Assembly (NCBI RefSeq): GCF_016019885.1
Contig: NZ_JAEANY010000001.1
Span: 372,001-436,000, forward strand
Reading direction: 5' to 3'
Source of the DNA: Aurantiacibacter sediminis
Lineage (GTDB): Bacteria > Pseudomonadota > Alphaproteobacteria > Sphingomonadales > Sphingomonadaceae
Length of the DNA stretch: 64,000 bases
Position 1 is the stretch's first letter. Each line of letters begins with the position of its first letter. Below are positions 8,612 through 18,165 of this stretch, piece after piece. The notes beneath the pieces were generated by a model. It made no database searches. It was not told where the DNA came from and was given only the letters and a program-made list of their open reading frames with translations. The translations under genes were made by a program, and so were the position numbers.

Positions 8612-9358
8612 ATGAAAATTCTGGTCCCGGTCAAACGGGTTATCGATTACAATGTGAAGCCTCGCGTGAAGGCGGATGGCTCAGGCGTGGACCTGGCCAA
8701 TGTCAAAATGAGCATGAACCCGTTTTGCGAAATCGCCGTCGAAGAAGCGATCCGCCTGAAAGAGGCCGGAAAGGCCGAAGAAATCATCGCCGTTTCCATC
8801 GGCCCGGCAAAGGCACAGGAAACGCTGCGCACTGCGCTCGCCATGGGTGCAGACCGCGCGATCCTCGTCGAGACCGATCAGGATGTCGAACCGCTGGCTG
8901 TCGCCAAGATCCTCAAAGCCATCGCCGAGGAAGAAGACCCGGGCATCGTCATGCTCGGCAAGCAGGCGATTGACGACGACTCCAACCAGACCGGCCAGAT
9001 GCTCGCCGCGCTGATGGGCCGCCCGCAGGGCACTTTCGCCAGCAAGGTCCAGATCGACGGCGACAGTGTCTCGGTCACCCGCGAAGTCGATGGCGGCCTC
9101 GAAACGGTGAAGCTCGACCTTCCGGCTGTGATCACCACCGATTTGCGCCTCAATGAGCCGCGCTATGCTTCGCTGCCCAACATCATGAAAGCGAAGAAAA
9201 AGCCGCTCGATACGAAAACGCCGGATGATTACGGTGTCGATGTTTCGCCGCGCCTTGCCATGTCCAACGTTTCCGAACCGCCGGTAAGACAGGCTGGCGA
9301 GATGGTGGAAGACGTAGACGCGCTCGTCGCCAAGCTCAAAGCTCTGGGAGTTGCCTAA
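8612..9358 (+). CDS. etfB: Electron transfer flavoprotein beta subunit
   Basis: Small subunit (248 residues) of the FAD/AMP-containing heterodimer. It collects electrons from acyl-CoA and related dehydrogenases and passes them to ETF-ubiquinone oxidoreductase. The N-terminus [18 protein letters not shown] and the signature [11 protein letters not shown] are typical, as is the AMP-binding region [16 protein letters not shown]. The ATG at 8612 is preferred over an in-frame TTG at 8597 because gaggga lies just ahead of it and family members start there. The stop codon directly abuts the etfA start (TAA-ATG), so subunit synthesis is coupled. Confidence 0.96.
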   Translation: MKILVPVKRVIDYNVKPRVKADGSGVDLANVKMSMNPFCEIAVEEAIRLKEAGKAEEIIAVSIGPAKAQETLRTALAMGADRAILVETDQDVEPLAVAKILKAIAEEEDPGIVMLGKQAIDDDSNQTGQMLAALMGRPQGTFASKVQIDGDSVSVTREVDGGLETVKLDLPAVITTDLRLNEPRYASLPNIMKAKKKPLDTKTPDDYGVDVSPRLAMSNVSEPPVRQAGEMVEDVDALVAKLKALGVA

Positions 9359-10294
9359 ATGACTGCTCTTGTAATTGCCGAACATAACGGCGGCGAAATC
9401 GCCGAAGCCACCCTTTCAACAGTCACTGCCGCAGCCCAGCTGGGCGGCGATGTGCATGTGCTGGTCGCAGGCGGCGATGATGCCGGCGCTGCAGCCGGTG
9501 CTGCTGCGCAGATTGCAGGCGTCGCCAAGGTGCTGCGCGCGGTCGATGCTGCCTATGCCCACCAGCTGCCGGAAAACGTAGCCCCGCTGATTGTCAGCCT
9601 GGCCGATAGCTACGATGCAATCCTCGCGCCTGCCACCACCACCGGCAAGAATGTGATGCCGCGCGTTGCCGCTCTGCTCGATGTGATGCAGGTGTCTGAC
9701 ATCATTGCGATCGAGAGCCCGACCACTTTCAAGCGCCCGATCTATGCCGGTAACGCGATTGCGACCGTGGAAAGCTCGGATTCCAAGCGCGTGATTACGG
9801 TGCGGACAACAGCTTTCGAAAAGGCTGAAGCCACCGGCGGCAGTGCCAGCGTGGATGAAGTCTCGGGCCCGACCGGTGATGGCAACAGCGAATTCGTAAA
9901 GCTGGATGCCGTTGAAAGCGACCGTCCGGAACTCACCGGTGCAGGGATCATCGTTTCGGGTGGCCGCGCGCTGAAAGACGGGGAGACTTTCGAACAGTAC
10001 ATCACACCGCTGGCAGACAAACTCGGTGCCGCCATCGGCGCATCGCGTGCTGCGGTGGATGCAGGCTATGTGCCCAACGACTATCAGGTCGGCCAGACCG
10101 GCAAGATCGTGGCACCCGAAGTCTACATCGCCATCGGTATTTCAGGTGCGATCCAGCACCTTGCGGGCATGAAGGATTCCAAGACGATCGTCGCGATCAA
10201 CAAGGATCCCGACGCACCGATCTTCCAGGTGGCGGACATCGGCCTCGTCGCCGATCTGTTCAATGCCGTGCCGGAACTGACCGAAAAGCTTTAA
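9359..10294 (+). CDS. etfA: Electron transfer flavoprotein alpha subunit
   Basis: FAD-binding alpha subunit of ETF, 311 residues, the usual length. The N-terminal domain opens with [11 protein letters not shown]. The C-terminal FAD domain contains [10 protein letters not shown] and [20 protein letters not shown], followed by [12 protein letters not shown], all hallmark stretches. It starts on the base after the etfB stop. The electron acceptor ETF-QO is not in the window. The gene ends three bases from a convergent acetyltransferase gene, leaving no room for a terminator between them. Confidence 0.97.
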   Translation: MTALVIAEHNGGEIAEATLSTVTAAAQLGGDVHVLVAGGDDAGAAAGAAAQIAGVAKVLRAVDAAYAHQLPENVAPLIVSLADSYDAILAPATTTGKNVMPRVAALLDVMQVSDIIAIESPTTFKRPIYAGNAIATVESSDSKRVITVRTTAFEKAEATGGSASVDEVSGPTGDGNSEFVKLDAVESDRPELTGAGIIVSGGRALKDGETFEQYITPLADKLGAAIGASRAAVDAGYVPNDYQVGQTGKIVAPEVYIAIGISGAIQHLAGMKDSKTIVAINKDPDAPIFQVADIGLVADLFNAVPELTEKL

Positions 10295-10297
10295 GCT

Positions 10298-10840
10298 TCA
10301 AGAGCCGGGTGGCGGCCTGCGGAGCAATTGCACCGCCTCGCCGCCCGGCATTTCCGCTTCGCGCAAATCACGAAAGCCCAGTTTTTCCGCGAGCCGGAAG
10401 GACGGGCCATTGCCGAGCGTAATCAGCGCCACAACCTCGCGACCGAATTCTGCGTCGAACCAGGCAAGCACGGCGCGCATCGCCTCTTCGGCGTAGCCAT
10501 TGCCGACGTGTTCGGCATCGATGATCCAGCCGCCCTCTGCGCGATCATCAAAATCCTCTCCCAACCCGCGCCACGTGTGAAATATGCCGCAGTTGCCGAT
10601 GATCCTTCCGTTGTCGCGGCGCTTCACTGCCAGAATGCCGTAGCCAAACAGGCCCCAGCTGCCAGAGTTGCGCATGATGCGTGACATATGGTCGGCATAG
10701 GTTCCTTGCGGACCGAGGAAGCGATGCGTTTCCGGATTGGCGACAATCTCGATCATGCGCGGCAGGTCGCCTGCCTGCGGCAGCCATAGCTCCAATCGAT
10801 CGGTGACCAGCATTGGGCTGGCTGCATGGCGCAGGGTCAT
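10298..10840 (-). CDS. GNAT-family N-acetyltransferase (RimJ/RimL-like)
   Basis: Acetyltransferase of 180 residues. The start region LVTDRLELWLPQ is typical of the RimJ/RimL-like Acetyltransf_3 group. The acetyl-CoA binding core includes GWIIDAEHVGNGYAEEAM and the C-terminal SFRLAEKLGF. These enzymes acetylate protein N-termini, ribosomal proteins or small molecules, and the substrate here is unknown. Its start overlaps the stop of the DUF445 gene by ATGA, so it is the last gene of the minus-strand RND-DUF445 unit. Confidence 0.85.
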   Translation of the reverse strand: MTLRHAASPMLVTDRLELWLPQAGDLPRMIEIVANPETHRFLGPQGTYADHMSRIMRNSGSWGLFGYGILAVKRRDNGRIIGNCGIFHTWRGLGEDFDDRAEGGWIIDAEHVGNGYAEEAMRAVLAWFDAEFGREVVALITLGNGPSFRLAEKLGFRDLREAEMPGGEAVQLLRRPPPGS

Positions 10841-12096
10841 AGAACCTCGATGAGGAAATGGATGGTCAGGCCGACCAGCCCGCCTACCAGAGTACCATTG
10901 ATGCGGATGAATTGCAGATCGCGCCCCACGGCGCGCTCTATCCGGAGGGTGATCGTTTCTGCGTCCCAGCTTTTCACCGTATTCGACACCAGGCTGACGA
11001 TCTGTTCGCCATAGCGTGTCACCACGCCCACCAGCGTGCGACGAGCGAAGCGGTTCACCTGTATCTGCAACGCCGGATCGCTTTGGAGAGCTTTTCCCAG
11101 TTCGGCGAGGCTTGATCCCATCTGGCCAGACATGGCCGCATCGGGATTACGCACCATCTCGATGAGCGAGAGGCGCATCCGCTCCCACACGCCCATCCAC
11201 CAGTCCGCGACCGCCGGATTGGCGAGCAGATCGTTCTTCATCCGCTCAACCCGGGCGCGCATTTCGGGATCGTGCTGGAGGTCTTGTGCCAAATTGGAGA
11301 GACCTTCTTCCACCTTCCCGCGCACCGGATGTTCCGGATCGACATGCATTTCTGCGAGCAATTTGTAGAGACCACCGAGCACTGATTCCGCCAGCCTGCC
11401 GTCGAGCCCGGTCCAGCGGATAATGGCGTTGGCGCGCTGCTGCACCATGTCGCGGACCATGTCCTCATTGTCTTCCAGCGTCAGCCCCGCCCAGCGGATG
11501 AAGCCGTCTATGAGAGGGCGATGGCGATTATCGGCGATCGCAGTTTCCAGCACGCGGCCAAGCAGCGGTGCGACGTCGAGCTTTTCCGCCTGCCGCGCGA
11601 GGCCCGCCTTCACTTGCAGACCGAGCCTGTCCGGATCGAGGGATTCGAGCAATTCGACGAGCAATTGCCCGGCGCCAGCCTTGATTCGGTTGACCTCTCC
11701 GCCGCCGCCCTTGGTCAGGAAATCACCCGCGGCCTTGGCGACATTCATTTCGCGCATCCGCCGCGCGACGACGACAGGGGTGAGGAAATTGGAGCGCAGG
11801 AAAGCCGCCATCGTATCGGCGATGCGATCCTTGTTTTTAGGAATGATCGCCGTGTGCGGGATCGGCAGGCCCATCGGGTGGCGGAAAAGCGCGGTCACCG
11901 CAAACCAGTCTGCCAAGCCGCCGACCATGGCGGCCTCTGCAAAGGCGTTCACATAGCCCCATGCGGGGTGCACGGCGAGCATCTGGTGCGAGCTTACAAA
12001 GATCACCGCCATCGCGACCAGCATCAGCGTGGCGGTGATGCGCATGCGGCGCGCCTTGTCAGGCGGCAGGGGTGCTCCTGCGACTGTTAGCGCCAT
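10837..12096 (-). CDS. DUF445 (YjiN-like) membrane protein
   Basis: Protein of 419 residues belonging to DUF445. A membrane segment near the N-terminus (residues about 19-37) is followed by the family stretch AEAAMVGGLADWFAVTALFR and the RHPMGLPIPHTAIIP motif. The long middle is alpha-helical. A second hydrophobic segment forms the C-terminus (GTLVGGLVGLTIHFLIEVL). The biochemical role of the family is unknown. It begins 3 bases after the RND permease stop and overlaps the acetyltransferase by 4 bases, so it is cotranscribed with the efflux genes. Confidence 0.85.
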   Translation of the reverse strand: MALTVAGAPLPPDKARRMRITATLMLVAMAVIFVSSHQMLAVHPAWGYVNAFAEAAMVGGLADWFAVTALFRHPMGLPIPHTAIIPKNKDRIADTMAAFLRSNFLTPVVVARRMREMNVAKAAGDFLTKGGGGEVNRIKAGAGQLLVELLESLDPDRLGLQVKAGLARQAEKLDVAPLLGRVLETAIADNRHRPLIDGFIRWAGLTLEDNEDMVRDMVQQRANAIIRWTGLDGRLAESVLGGLYKLLAEMHVDPEHPVRGKVEEGLSNLAQDLQHDPEMRARVERMKNDLLANPAVADWWMGVWERMRLSLIEMVRNPDAAMSGQMGSSLAELGKALQSDPALQIQVNRFARRTLVGVVTRYGEQIVSLVSNTVKSWDAETITLRIERAVGRDLQFIRINGTLVGGLVGLTIHFLIEVL

Positions 12097-12099
12097 CTT

Positions 12100-15000
12100 T
12101 TACTCTGCAGGCTGTGCAGCAGGTGATCCATCGCTTGCTTCATCACCCGGCTTATAGGTCAGAAACCGGTCACGAAGCCAAGGGCCAAGCTTCTTTTCCA
12201 TCCCGTCGGCAAGGCTGAAGCCGGCAGGCACGATGACCAAGGTCAGCACGGTAGAGAGGATCAATCCTCCGATCACGGTGGTGCCCATGGGTGCGCGCCA
12301 CGCGCTGTCACCGCCAAGCGAAAGCGCAGTCGGCACCATGCCTGCCGTCATAGCCACAGTGGTCATCACGATAGGCTGGGCACGCTTGTGACCTGCTTCC
12401 ATGATGGCGGCGAGTTTCCCGGTGCCGCGTTCCATTTCCTCGATCGCGAAATCGATAAGCAGGATGGAGTTTTTGGACACGATGCCGAGAAGCAACAGCA
12501 TCCCGATAAACACCGGCATGGAAATCGGCAGCGGCGCGAAATTACCGGTCGAAAAGCCTTGGATATAGCCCGCAATGACCAGCGCCACGAAACCACCAAG
12601 CGGCGCCAAGAGAAGCGACGCCATATTGACGAGCGGTGATACCACGCGGCGATAGAGCAATACGAGTACCGCAAAGACGAGGAACAAACCGGTTATCAGC
12701 GCAGTCTGAAAATCGCGAGCAAGGTCCGCCTGCCATTCATCGGCGCCGACAGGCATATTCGAAACCCCGGCAGGCAGGTTCTCCATGATCGGCAGCGAAT
12801 TGATCGCCATCAGCACATCGCCGCGCGCGACATTGGGTGCCATGTCGAGGCCGACAAACACGCGGCGGCTTTGATTGAAGCGCTCGATGGACGTCGGACC
12901 CATGCCGAGCGAGATATCCGCCACGCGCGAGAGTGGCACCGATCCGCCATTCGCGGTGGGGACAGGCAGGTTCTCGATGTTCGAAAGATCGCGGCGGGCC
13001 GTTCCCGACAAGCGCACACGGATGGGGATCTGACGGTCGGAGAGCGAGAAGCGCGCTGCGTTCTGGTCGATATCGCCAAGCGTCGCGATGCGGATCGCCT
13101 GACTCAGCGCCGCGGTCGTCACGCCGAGGCTGGCGGCCAGGTCTTCACGGGGAGTCACCAACAGTTCAGGACGCTGCAAATCGCGTTCGATACGCGGGGC
13201 GACTGCGCCTTCGACTGTCTCCATTTGCTCAACCAGAGTGTTCGCCGTTGCTTCGAGCAATTCGGGATCGGAGCCGGACAGCATGATCGAAATCGCGCGA
13301 CCCGTGCCTCCGCCGCCGCCCTGATTGTTCTGGAAGCTGACGCGGGCATCGGGAATATCCTGCAGGATCGGCGTCATTTCACGCTCGAATTGCAGACTGG
13401 AGCGGACGCGATCGTCGCGCAGCACCAGACTGATCCGGCCGGAGCCTTCATTGGCGATCCCTAGCGCCACGGCCACTTCTTGTTCCTGGCTCAAACGCGC
13501 GGAGATCCGGTCGATGACGGCCTCGGTCTGCTCCAGCGTGGTGCCCGGCACCATGGAGACATTGACGCGGCTGAAATCGCTATCGGAGTCGGGGAAGAAT
13601 TGCGTCGGAAGGGATCCGGCAATAAAGATGGTTGCAATCAGCGAGACCACGCCCAGCAGCATCATCCAGACGCGGTGATCGAGGAAACGCGCGGCAAGGA
13701 AGCGCGAACGATGGACGAAGGGATCGCCATCCGCATTTTGCTTGAAGCGTCCGGCAAGCGTGCCGATGCCGATATTGATCAGTGCACCGAGGCACCACAG
13801 TGCAGCAATGCCGAGCAAGATTACCCACCAAGCGGGCAATTCCTGTTCATCACCCGATGCGGCAGGCGCTTCTGCAGGTGCTTCGCCCATCGCCGAGACC
13901 AGCTCACTCACGCCCCAAATGGCCGCGATTACGCCAACCGCCGATAGGAGATTGAGCGGGACAAACCACCAACGCGTGCGCGCCTGACCGACGCGCTGCC
14001 GCATGGCGACAAAGGCCTTACTGTCGAGCGACCAGCGCAGCAGGCGCATATAGCGATCCATCCACTTGCCGCCGCCATGCTCGGACTCACCTTTGGCCTT
14101 CAGGAAGTAAGCCGCCGCCATCGGCGTGATCATTCGCGCCACCGCCAGGCTCATCAGCACGGCGACCACTACGGTGAGGCCGAAATTCTTGAAGAACTGG
14201 CCGGAGATGCCCGGCATCAACCCTACCGGCAGGAAGACGGCAACGATACAGAATGTCGTCGCAACCACGGGCAGGCCGATCTCGTCCGCTGCATCGATAC
14301 TCGCCTGATAGGCGCTTTTGCCCATGCGCATGTGGCGCACGATGTTCTCGATCTCCACGATCGCATCATCCACCAACACGCCAGCCACGAGGCCCAGCGC
14401 GAGCAGCGACAAAGTGTTCAGCGAGAAGCCGAGCCATTCCATGAAATAGAATGTCGGAATGGCTGATAGCGGGATGGCGAGCGCAGCGATGAGGGTCGCG
14501 CGCCAGTCACGCAGGAACAGGAAAACGACCACCACGGCCAGTAAAGCGCCCTCTACAAGCAGAGCCATGCTGCTTTCATACTGTGCCTTGGTGTAGTCGA
14601 CTTCCGTGAACAGGCGCGTGAAGGTCACGCCGGGATTGGCTTCCTCGACACGCGTGAGCACTTCCATCGCTTCGTCATAGACACGCACATCACTTTCGCC
14701 CCGCGCGCGCGTGATGGAGAAAGTGACGACCTGCTGCCCGTTGACTTTGGCCACCGTGCGGACTTCGCCGAAGCTGTCCCGCACAGAAGCGATATCCGTC
14801 AGTTTGACCGTGCGCCCGCCGCCGAGATTGAGCTGCATTTGCGAGAGTTCATACGCAGTCTCGGCATTGCCAAGTACGCGCACCGATTGGCGCGATCCGG
14901 CGATTTCCGCCTGGCCGCCTGCAGCGTTGAAATTGACCTGTCGCAGCGCGCCGTTGACCTGGCTGGCCGTTACGCCGAGCGACTGCATCCGCGCGGGGTC

Positions 15001-15573
15001 GAGGATCACCAGGATTTCGCGGTCCACCCCGCCGCTACGGCTGACTTCCGCCAATCCATCGACTGTCAGCAATTCCTTGGTAACCGTGTCATCGATAAAC
15101 CAGGAAAGCTGTTCCAGCGTCATATCATCGGCGGCGACGCCGAAGCTCACGATGGGGCGAGAGCTCGTCGCCTGCTTGAACACGCGCGGTTCGAGAATGC
15201 CATCGGGCAATTCGCCGCGGATGTTATCGATTTCACTTTTTACTTCGTTCACCGCTTCGGCGATGTCGGTGCCGAGCGCGAATTCGATGCTGGTGAAGGA
15301 ATTCCCCTCGCTGGCGGAGGAATACATGTTCTCAATGCCGTCGAGCGTTTCCACGGCCGCTTCGACGCGCTGGGTAATCTGGTTTTCAACTTCGGATGGC
15401 GCGGCGCCGGGCTGCGAAATGCTGACCTGAACGACGGGGAATTCGATATCCGGATTGTCCTGAACATCCATTTCCTGAAAGGCAGTGATGCCCATCAGCA
15501 TCAGGCCGATAAAAGCCAGGATCGGGACGATCGGATTGCGGATCGACCATGCGGAGATTTGGCTGAAATCCAT
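12100..15573 (-). CDS. RND-family efflux permease with unusual central insertion
   Basis: Inner-membrane proton-driven exporter of the AcrB/MexB (HAE) superfamily, 1157 residues. The first helix ([20 protein letters not shown]), the TM4 acidic pair [10 protein letters not shown] (about 401-410) and the repeat halves with porter domains are clear. It is about 110 residues longer than usual. The extra length lies between TM6 and TM7 (about 510-630) and contains two additional hydrophobic stretches near 535-560 and 578-606 joined by an Ala/Glu-rich linker. It follows the adaptor gene by 9 bases. No TolC-type outer-membrane gene is present. Substrates cannot be predicted. Confidence 0.93.
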   Translation of the reverse strand: MDFSQISAWSIRNPIVPILAFIGLMLMGITAFQEMDVQDNPDIEFPVVQVSISQPGAAPSEVENQITQRVEAAVETLDGIENMYSSASEGNSFTSIEFALGTDIAEAVNEVKSEIDNIRGELPDGILEPRVFKQATSSRPIVSFGVAADDMTLEQLSWFIDDTVTKELLTVDGLAEVSRSGGVDREILVILDPARMQSLGVTASQVNGALRQVNFNAAGGQAEIAGSRQSVRVLGNAETAYELSQMQLNLGGGRTVKLTDIASVRDSFGEVRTVAKVNGQQVVTFSITRARGESDVRVYDEAMEVLTRVEEANPGVTFTRLFTEVDYTKAQYESSMALLVEGALLAVVVVFLFLRDWRATLIAALAIPLSAIPTFYFMEWLGFSLNTLSLLALGLVAGVLVDDAIVEIENIVRHMRMGKSAYQASIDAADEIGLPVVATTFCIVAVFLPVGLMPGISGQFFKNFGLTVVVAVLMSLAVARMITPMAAAYFLKAKGESEHGGGKWMDRYMRLLRWSLDSKAFVAMRQRVGQARTRWWFVPLNLLSAVGVIAAIWGVSELVSAMGEAPAEAPAASGDEQELPAWWVILLGIAALWCLGALINIGIGTLAGRFKQNADGDPFVHRSRFLAARFLDHRVWMMLLGVVSLIATIFIAGSLPTQFFPDSDSDFSRVNVSMVPGTTLEQTEAVIDRISARLSQEQEVAVALGIANEGSGRISLVLRDDRVRSSLQFEREMTPILQDIPDARVSFQNNQGGGGGTGRAISIMLSGSDPELLEATANTLVEQMETVEGAVAPRIERDLQRPELLVTPREDLAASLGVTTAALSQAIRIATLGDIDQNAARFSLSDRQIPIRVRLSGTARRDLSNIENLPVPTANGGSVPLSRVADISLGMGPTSIERFNQSRRVFVGLDMAPNVARGDVLMAINSLPIMENLPAGVSNMPVGADEWQADLARDFQTALITGLFLVFAVLVLLYRRVVSPLVNMASLLLAPLGGFVALVIAGYIQGFSTGNFAPLPISMPVFIGMLLLLGIVSKNSILLIDFAIEEMERGTGKLAAIMEAGHKRAQPIVMTTVAMTAGMVPTALSLGGDSAWRAPMGTTVIGGLILSTVLTLVIVPAGFSLADGMEKKLGPWLRDRFLTYKPGDEASDGSPAAQPAE

Positions 15574-15582
15574 GATCCGGCC

Positions 15583-16791
15583 CTAGCTCGCGCCCTCCGC
15601 CACGGGGCGCACTTCTTCACCCGGCGTCAGGAAACCGCCGGCACGCAGCACGACACGTTCCGTACCGACAAGGCCTGCGGCAATCGCCACGCCTTCATCG
15701 CTGATTTCGCCCAGTTCGACATCGACACGCTCGACGACGTTCTCGTCATTGACGATGTAGACATAGCTGCCTTGGTCATCCGACAAGACGGCGCTTTCCG
15801 GAAGGCGCGGCGCGACCACTGTCTCGCCATTGAGCGCAATGGACGCAAATCCGCCCGGACGGAGCGCCGGATCATAGGCCAGCGCACAGCGCGCCGTGCC
15901 CTGCCGCGTATTTTCATCGATCACGGGCGAGGTTTGCCAGATCTGGCAGGTAAACTGCTGATCAGTGCCGACCGGCGTAACAACGCCCATCGCGCCGATG
16001 GAAAGCGCAGCCAGTTCCGCTTCACCGACCCGGGCAAGCAGTTCCATTTCGCCGCCGCGTGCGATGCTGAAGAGCGTTCCGCTGCCTGCACCGACTGTCT
16101 GGCCGACTTCGACATTGCGCGTGAGAACATAGCCCGCTGCCGGGGCGACGATGCTAAGCTGAGCGTTACGTGCCTGGCGCTCCCCCAACTGCGCGCGGGC
16201 CACGGCAACGCGCGCGACGGCGGCATCGCGCGTCGCTGTCAACCGGTCGATATCGGCCTGCGAGATAAAACCGCGCTCCACCAATTGCAGGGCACGGTCG
16301 AGATTCGATTGCGCGAGATCGGCATCCGCCTGCGCTACGGCGACTTGCGCCTGCTGGCTGGCGGCCTGCTGGTTCTGGACGGAGCGATCGATCACTGCCA
16401 GGACCTCTCCGGCGCGCACCCACTCGCCCGCTTCGACGCGCACAGCGGTGACACGCCCTCCTTCGCCGACGACGCCTACCGGCATTTCCCGGCGCGCCGC
16501 GAGCGTACCGGTTGCGTTGATGACACCTTGGATTGTACCCGATCCGGGGGCCAACACGGTGACTGCGGGCAGATTGCCTGCATCGTCCGGCGCGAAGGCA
16601 GGCTCTTCCTCACCGCCTGACAGCATGAAAGCCGCGACGATCGCTGCAACGACAAGGACCGCCAGCGCGATAAAGAGCGAGCGCTTGCGACCAGTATCGC
16701 GCATTTCGTCTACACGAGCGCCATCACCGCCCGCAGCGCCATTTCCCGCCCGCGCCATGTCGGATGCATCCACTGTCGTTTCGAAATTCAT
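15583..16791 (-). CDS. RND periplasmic adaptor (membrane fusion protein)
   Basis: HlyD/AcrA-type adaptor of 402 residues linking the permease to an outer-membrane channel. The order is a charged cytoplasmic N-terminus, one membrane helix (LFIALAVLVVAAIVAAFML), lipoyl/barrel-sandwich halves, an alanine/glutamine-rich coiled-coil hairpin (VQNQQAASQQAQVAVAQADA), then beta-barrel and membrane-proximal domains. The frame is open to 16908, but the ATG at 16791 is chosen: AGAAGG lies 9 bases before it, while an ATG two codons upstream is too close to that site. It precedes the permease by 9 bases. Confidence 0.92.
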   Translation of the reverse strand: MNFETTVDASDMARAGNGAAGGDGARVDEMRDTGRKRSLFIALAVLVVAAIVAAFMLSGGEEEPAFAPDDAGNLPAVTVLAPGSGTIQGVINATGTLAARREMPVGVVGEGGRVTAVRVEAGEWVRAGEVLAVIDRSVQNQQAASQQAQVAVAQADADLAQSNLDRALQLVERGFISQADIDRLTATRDAAVARVAVARAQLGERQARNAQLSIVAPAAGYVLTRNVEVGQTVGAGSGTLFSIARGGEMELLARVGEAELAALSIGAMGVVTPVGTDQQFTCQIWQTSPVIDENTRQGTARCALAYDPALRPGGFASIALNGETVVAPRLPESAVLSDDQGSYVYIVNDENVVERVDVELGEISDEGVAIAAGLVGTERVVLRAGGFLTPGEEVRPVAEGAS

Positions 16792-16951
16792 CGGCATGCG
16801 CCTTCTAAGTCCAATGCGACGCATAGCACGGCCCTCGCTCTTACGCGAAGTCCGAGAATACGGCGATCTCGCCCTAGACAGGTCCAGCCAGCGCGGCAAT
16901 GGCGGCATCTGCCAAAAACGCTCATCGCCCGACGAAGTGCAATCATACGCG

Positions 16952-16981
16952 AAAAGGGCGGGCCACCGAATTGGCCCGCCC
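16952..16981 (-). terminator. Rho-independent terminator after the GlsB-like gene
   Basis: A perfect 10-bp stem, gggcgggcca (16956-16965) with tggcccgccc (16972-16981), and a 6-base loop is followed on the minus strand by TTTTC. It lies 30 bases past the stop of the gene at 17011-17277. Confidence 0.8.
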
Positions 16982-17010
16982 TCGTGACGAAACTCAAGCG
17001 TTTTGAGGCG

Positions 17011-17277
17011 TTATTTTACCCGGCCACGCTGGATAAGGTTCGCAATCAGCAACAACACCACGGCGCCAATGAACGCCGTAATCAGGTAGCCAAGCCAACC
17101 ATCGACCGTAATCAGACCACCAAGGAGGAAGCCGCCAAGGAAGCCTCCGATAACTCCGACGACGATATTGAGTATGATACCCATCGACGCGTTGCGTCCC
17201 ATGACCATGCTCGCAAGCCAGCCGGCGATACCGCCGACGATGATCATCACAATAATGCCTACGCCATCACCTTCCAT
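17011..17277 (-). CDS. GlsB/YeaQ/YmgE-family stress membrane protein
   Basis: Small membrane protein of 88 residues made of about three glycine-rich hydrophobic helices, including GIAGWLASMVMGRNASMGI and GGFLGGFLLGGL, which define the transglycosylase-associated protein family. Members are induced in general stress; the old transglycosylase name is not supported by a known activity. An aaggag ribosome site lies 9 bases before the ATG. Upstream on the minus strand, GGAAC (17346-17350) stands 17 bases before GTATT, only a partial match to a general-stress promoter. It is monocistronic, ended by the terminator at 16952. Confidence 0.9.
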   Translation of the reverse strand: MEGDGVGIIVMIIVGGIAGWLASMVMGRNASMGIILNIVVGVIGGFLGGFLLGGLITVDGWLGYLITAFIGAVVLLLIANLIQRGRVK

Positions 17278-17327
17278 AACCCTCTACTCCTTATACAAAT
17301 CCACCATTTGGACTGTGCATGTTAATA

Positions 17328-17364
17328 CGCAGGGGCGGCCCGGCTGTTCCGGACCGCCCCTGCG
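17328..17364. repeat. 11-bp inverted repeat between sciP and the GlsB-like gene
   Basis: cgcaggggcgg (17328-17338) pairs exactly with ccgcccctgcg (17354-17364). It is 59 bases beyond the sciP stop on the minus strand and may end that transcript, although the following sequence (tattaac) is a poor U-tract. It also lies just upstream of the GlsB-like gene and contains the GGAAC noted for that gene. Confidence 0.5.
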
Positions 17365-17422
17365 TGGGTGGTGGCTGGTGATGCGCTAGTGTCTGGACCA
17401 GCGCGGATATCGGTGTTTCAGA

Positions 17423-17722
17423 TCAGTATTTGAGCTGGCGCTCATACAAATCGCGGTAATGCTGGATGCGGGTGACACGAAGGCCCTGCATGCCTGAGCG
17501 GTCCACCGCGCGCTGCCAGCTGGCGAATTCTTCCAGGGTAAGGCCATAGCGTTCGAGAACCTCGTCGATCGTCAGCAGGCCGCCATTCACAGCCGCGACG
17601 ACTTCCGCCTTGCGACGCACGACCCAACGCTTCGTCTTCGGCGAAGGCAGGTCATCAAGTGTAAGTGGCTCCCCAAGGGGGCCAATCACTTGTGCCGGAC
17701 GGATTTTCTGGTTCTCAATCAT
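17423..17722 (-). CDS. sciP: CtrA inhibitor SciP (DUF1153)
   Basis: Cell-cycle regulator of 99 residues, a helix-turn-helix protein that in Caulobacter binds CtrA and blocks transcription of CtrA-activated genes in G1. The sequence is typical along its length: IGPLGEPLTLDDLPSP, then TKRWVVRRKAEVVAAVNGG, then YGLTLEEFASWQRAVDRSG, and the ending HYRDLYERQLKY. The start overlaps the upstream 111-residue gene by ATGA. The promoter region of that gene contains a near-consensus CtrA box at 18101-18115, consistent with known CtrA control of sciP. Confidence 0.95.
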   Translation of the reverse strand: MIENQKIRPAQVIGPLGEPLTLDDLPSPKTKRWVVRRKAEVVAAVNGGLLTIDEVLERYGLTLEEFASWQRAVDRSGMQGLRVTRIQHYRDLYERQLKY

Positions 17723-18054
17723 GAATTTCCTCGGATCGCCGGATCGTCGTTATCATTGGGCGAAACGACACTGCCGCCAGTCCCTTTGCTATTGCCTAAA
17801 CCATTAGGGTTAACGTCCCGTTTGCTATCTTCAGGGAACTTGTCCTGATGCGATGCGATATGCGCGGCGCAGTCCGGATCGAAGCTGGCAAGCGCGGCTT
17901 CCTCTTCCTGCGTCAGCGTTCCTCGCAGATCGCGCGCGGCAGCCAGCTTCGCGACCAGATCGGACCAGCTGAGAGCGCTCAGCTCTTCATCGGCAGATTC
18001 GCCGCGATTCAAAGCGCGCGCCGCAGGGGGCACAGGGGGTTTTCCTTCAAACAT
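17719..18054 (-). CDS. Hypothetical protein encoded ahead of sciP
   Basis: Protein of 111 residues with no family I recognise. It is polar and mostly soluble. Residues 20-70 look helical ([20 protein letters not shown]), and the C-terminal third is Asn/Gly/Asp-rich and probably disordered. A single Cys and a His pair occur near residue 61 (CAAHIASHQ). It overlaps sciP by 4 bases and so is probably cotranslated with it. The start codon is preceded by GGAAG, which lies inside a short hairpin (18058-18077). A role connected to SciP or CtrA is inference from position only. Confidence 0.7.
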   Translation of the reverse strand: MFEGKPPVPPAARALNRGESADEELSALSWSDLVAKLAAARDLRGTLTQEEEAALASFDPDCAAHIASHQDKFPEDSKRDVNPNGLGNSKGTGGSVVSPNDNDDPAIRGNS

Positions 18055-18057
18055 ACA

Positions 18058-18077
18058 GCTTCCGATAAGGCGGAAGC
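18058..18077 (-). promoter_or_regulatory. Hairpin masking the ribosome site of the gene at 17719-18054
   Basis: GCTTCC (18058-18063) and GGAAGC (18072-18077) are exact reverse complements with an 8-base loop. On the minus-strand mRNA the GGAAG of the likely Shine-Dalgarno sequence is the 3' arm, 3 bases before the ATG. Base pairing would hide it. Confidence 0.4.
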
Positions 18078-18100
18078 GTCAAGATCCGGTAAAATCCCGC

Positions 18101-18115
18101 TTAACCAAATGTTAC
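18101..18115 (-). promoter_or_regulatory. Near-consensus CtrA box upstream of the sciP unit
   Basis: TTAACCAAATGTTAC, that is TTAA-N7-TTAC, matches the CtrA recognition layout TTAA-N7-TTAA at 7 of 8 defined bases, including the common TTAACCA start. It lies 47-61 bases before the start of the 111-residue gene that precedes sciP, and 51 bases before mnmA on the other strand. Confidence 0.55.
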
Positions 18116-18165
18116 ATCCAGCGCGGGGTTTTGCAGACCGCCGCTTGAGTGTATGGGCTGCGCCC

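Noticed and set aside
14839-16620. 593-codon plus-strand open frame opposite the RND adaptor and permease
   Set aside because: It spans the junction of two clear minus-strand genes and shows no recognisable domain, signal peptide or ribosome site.
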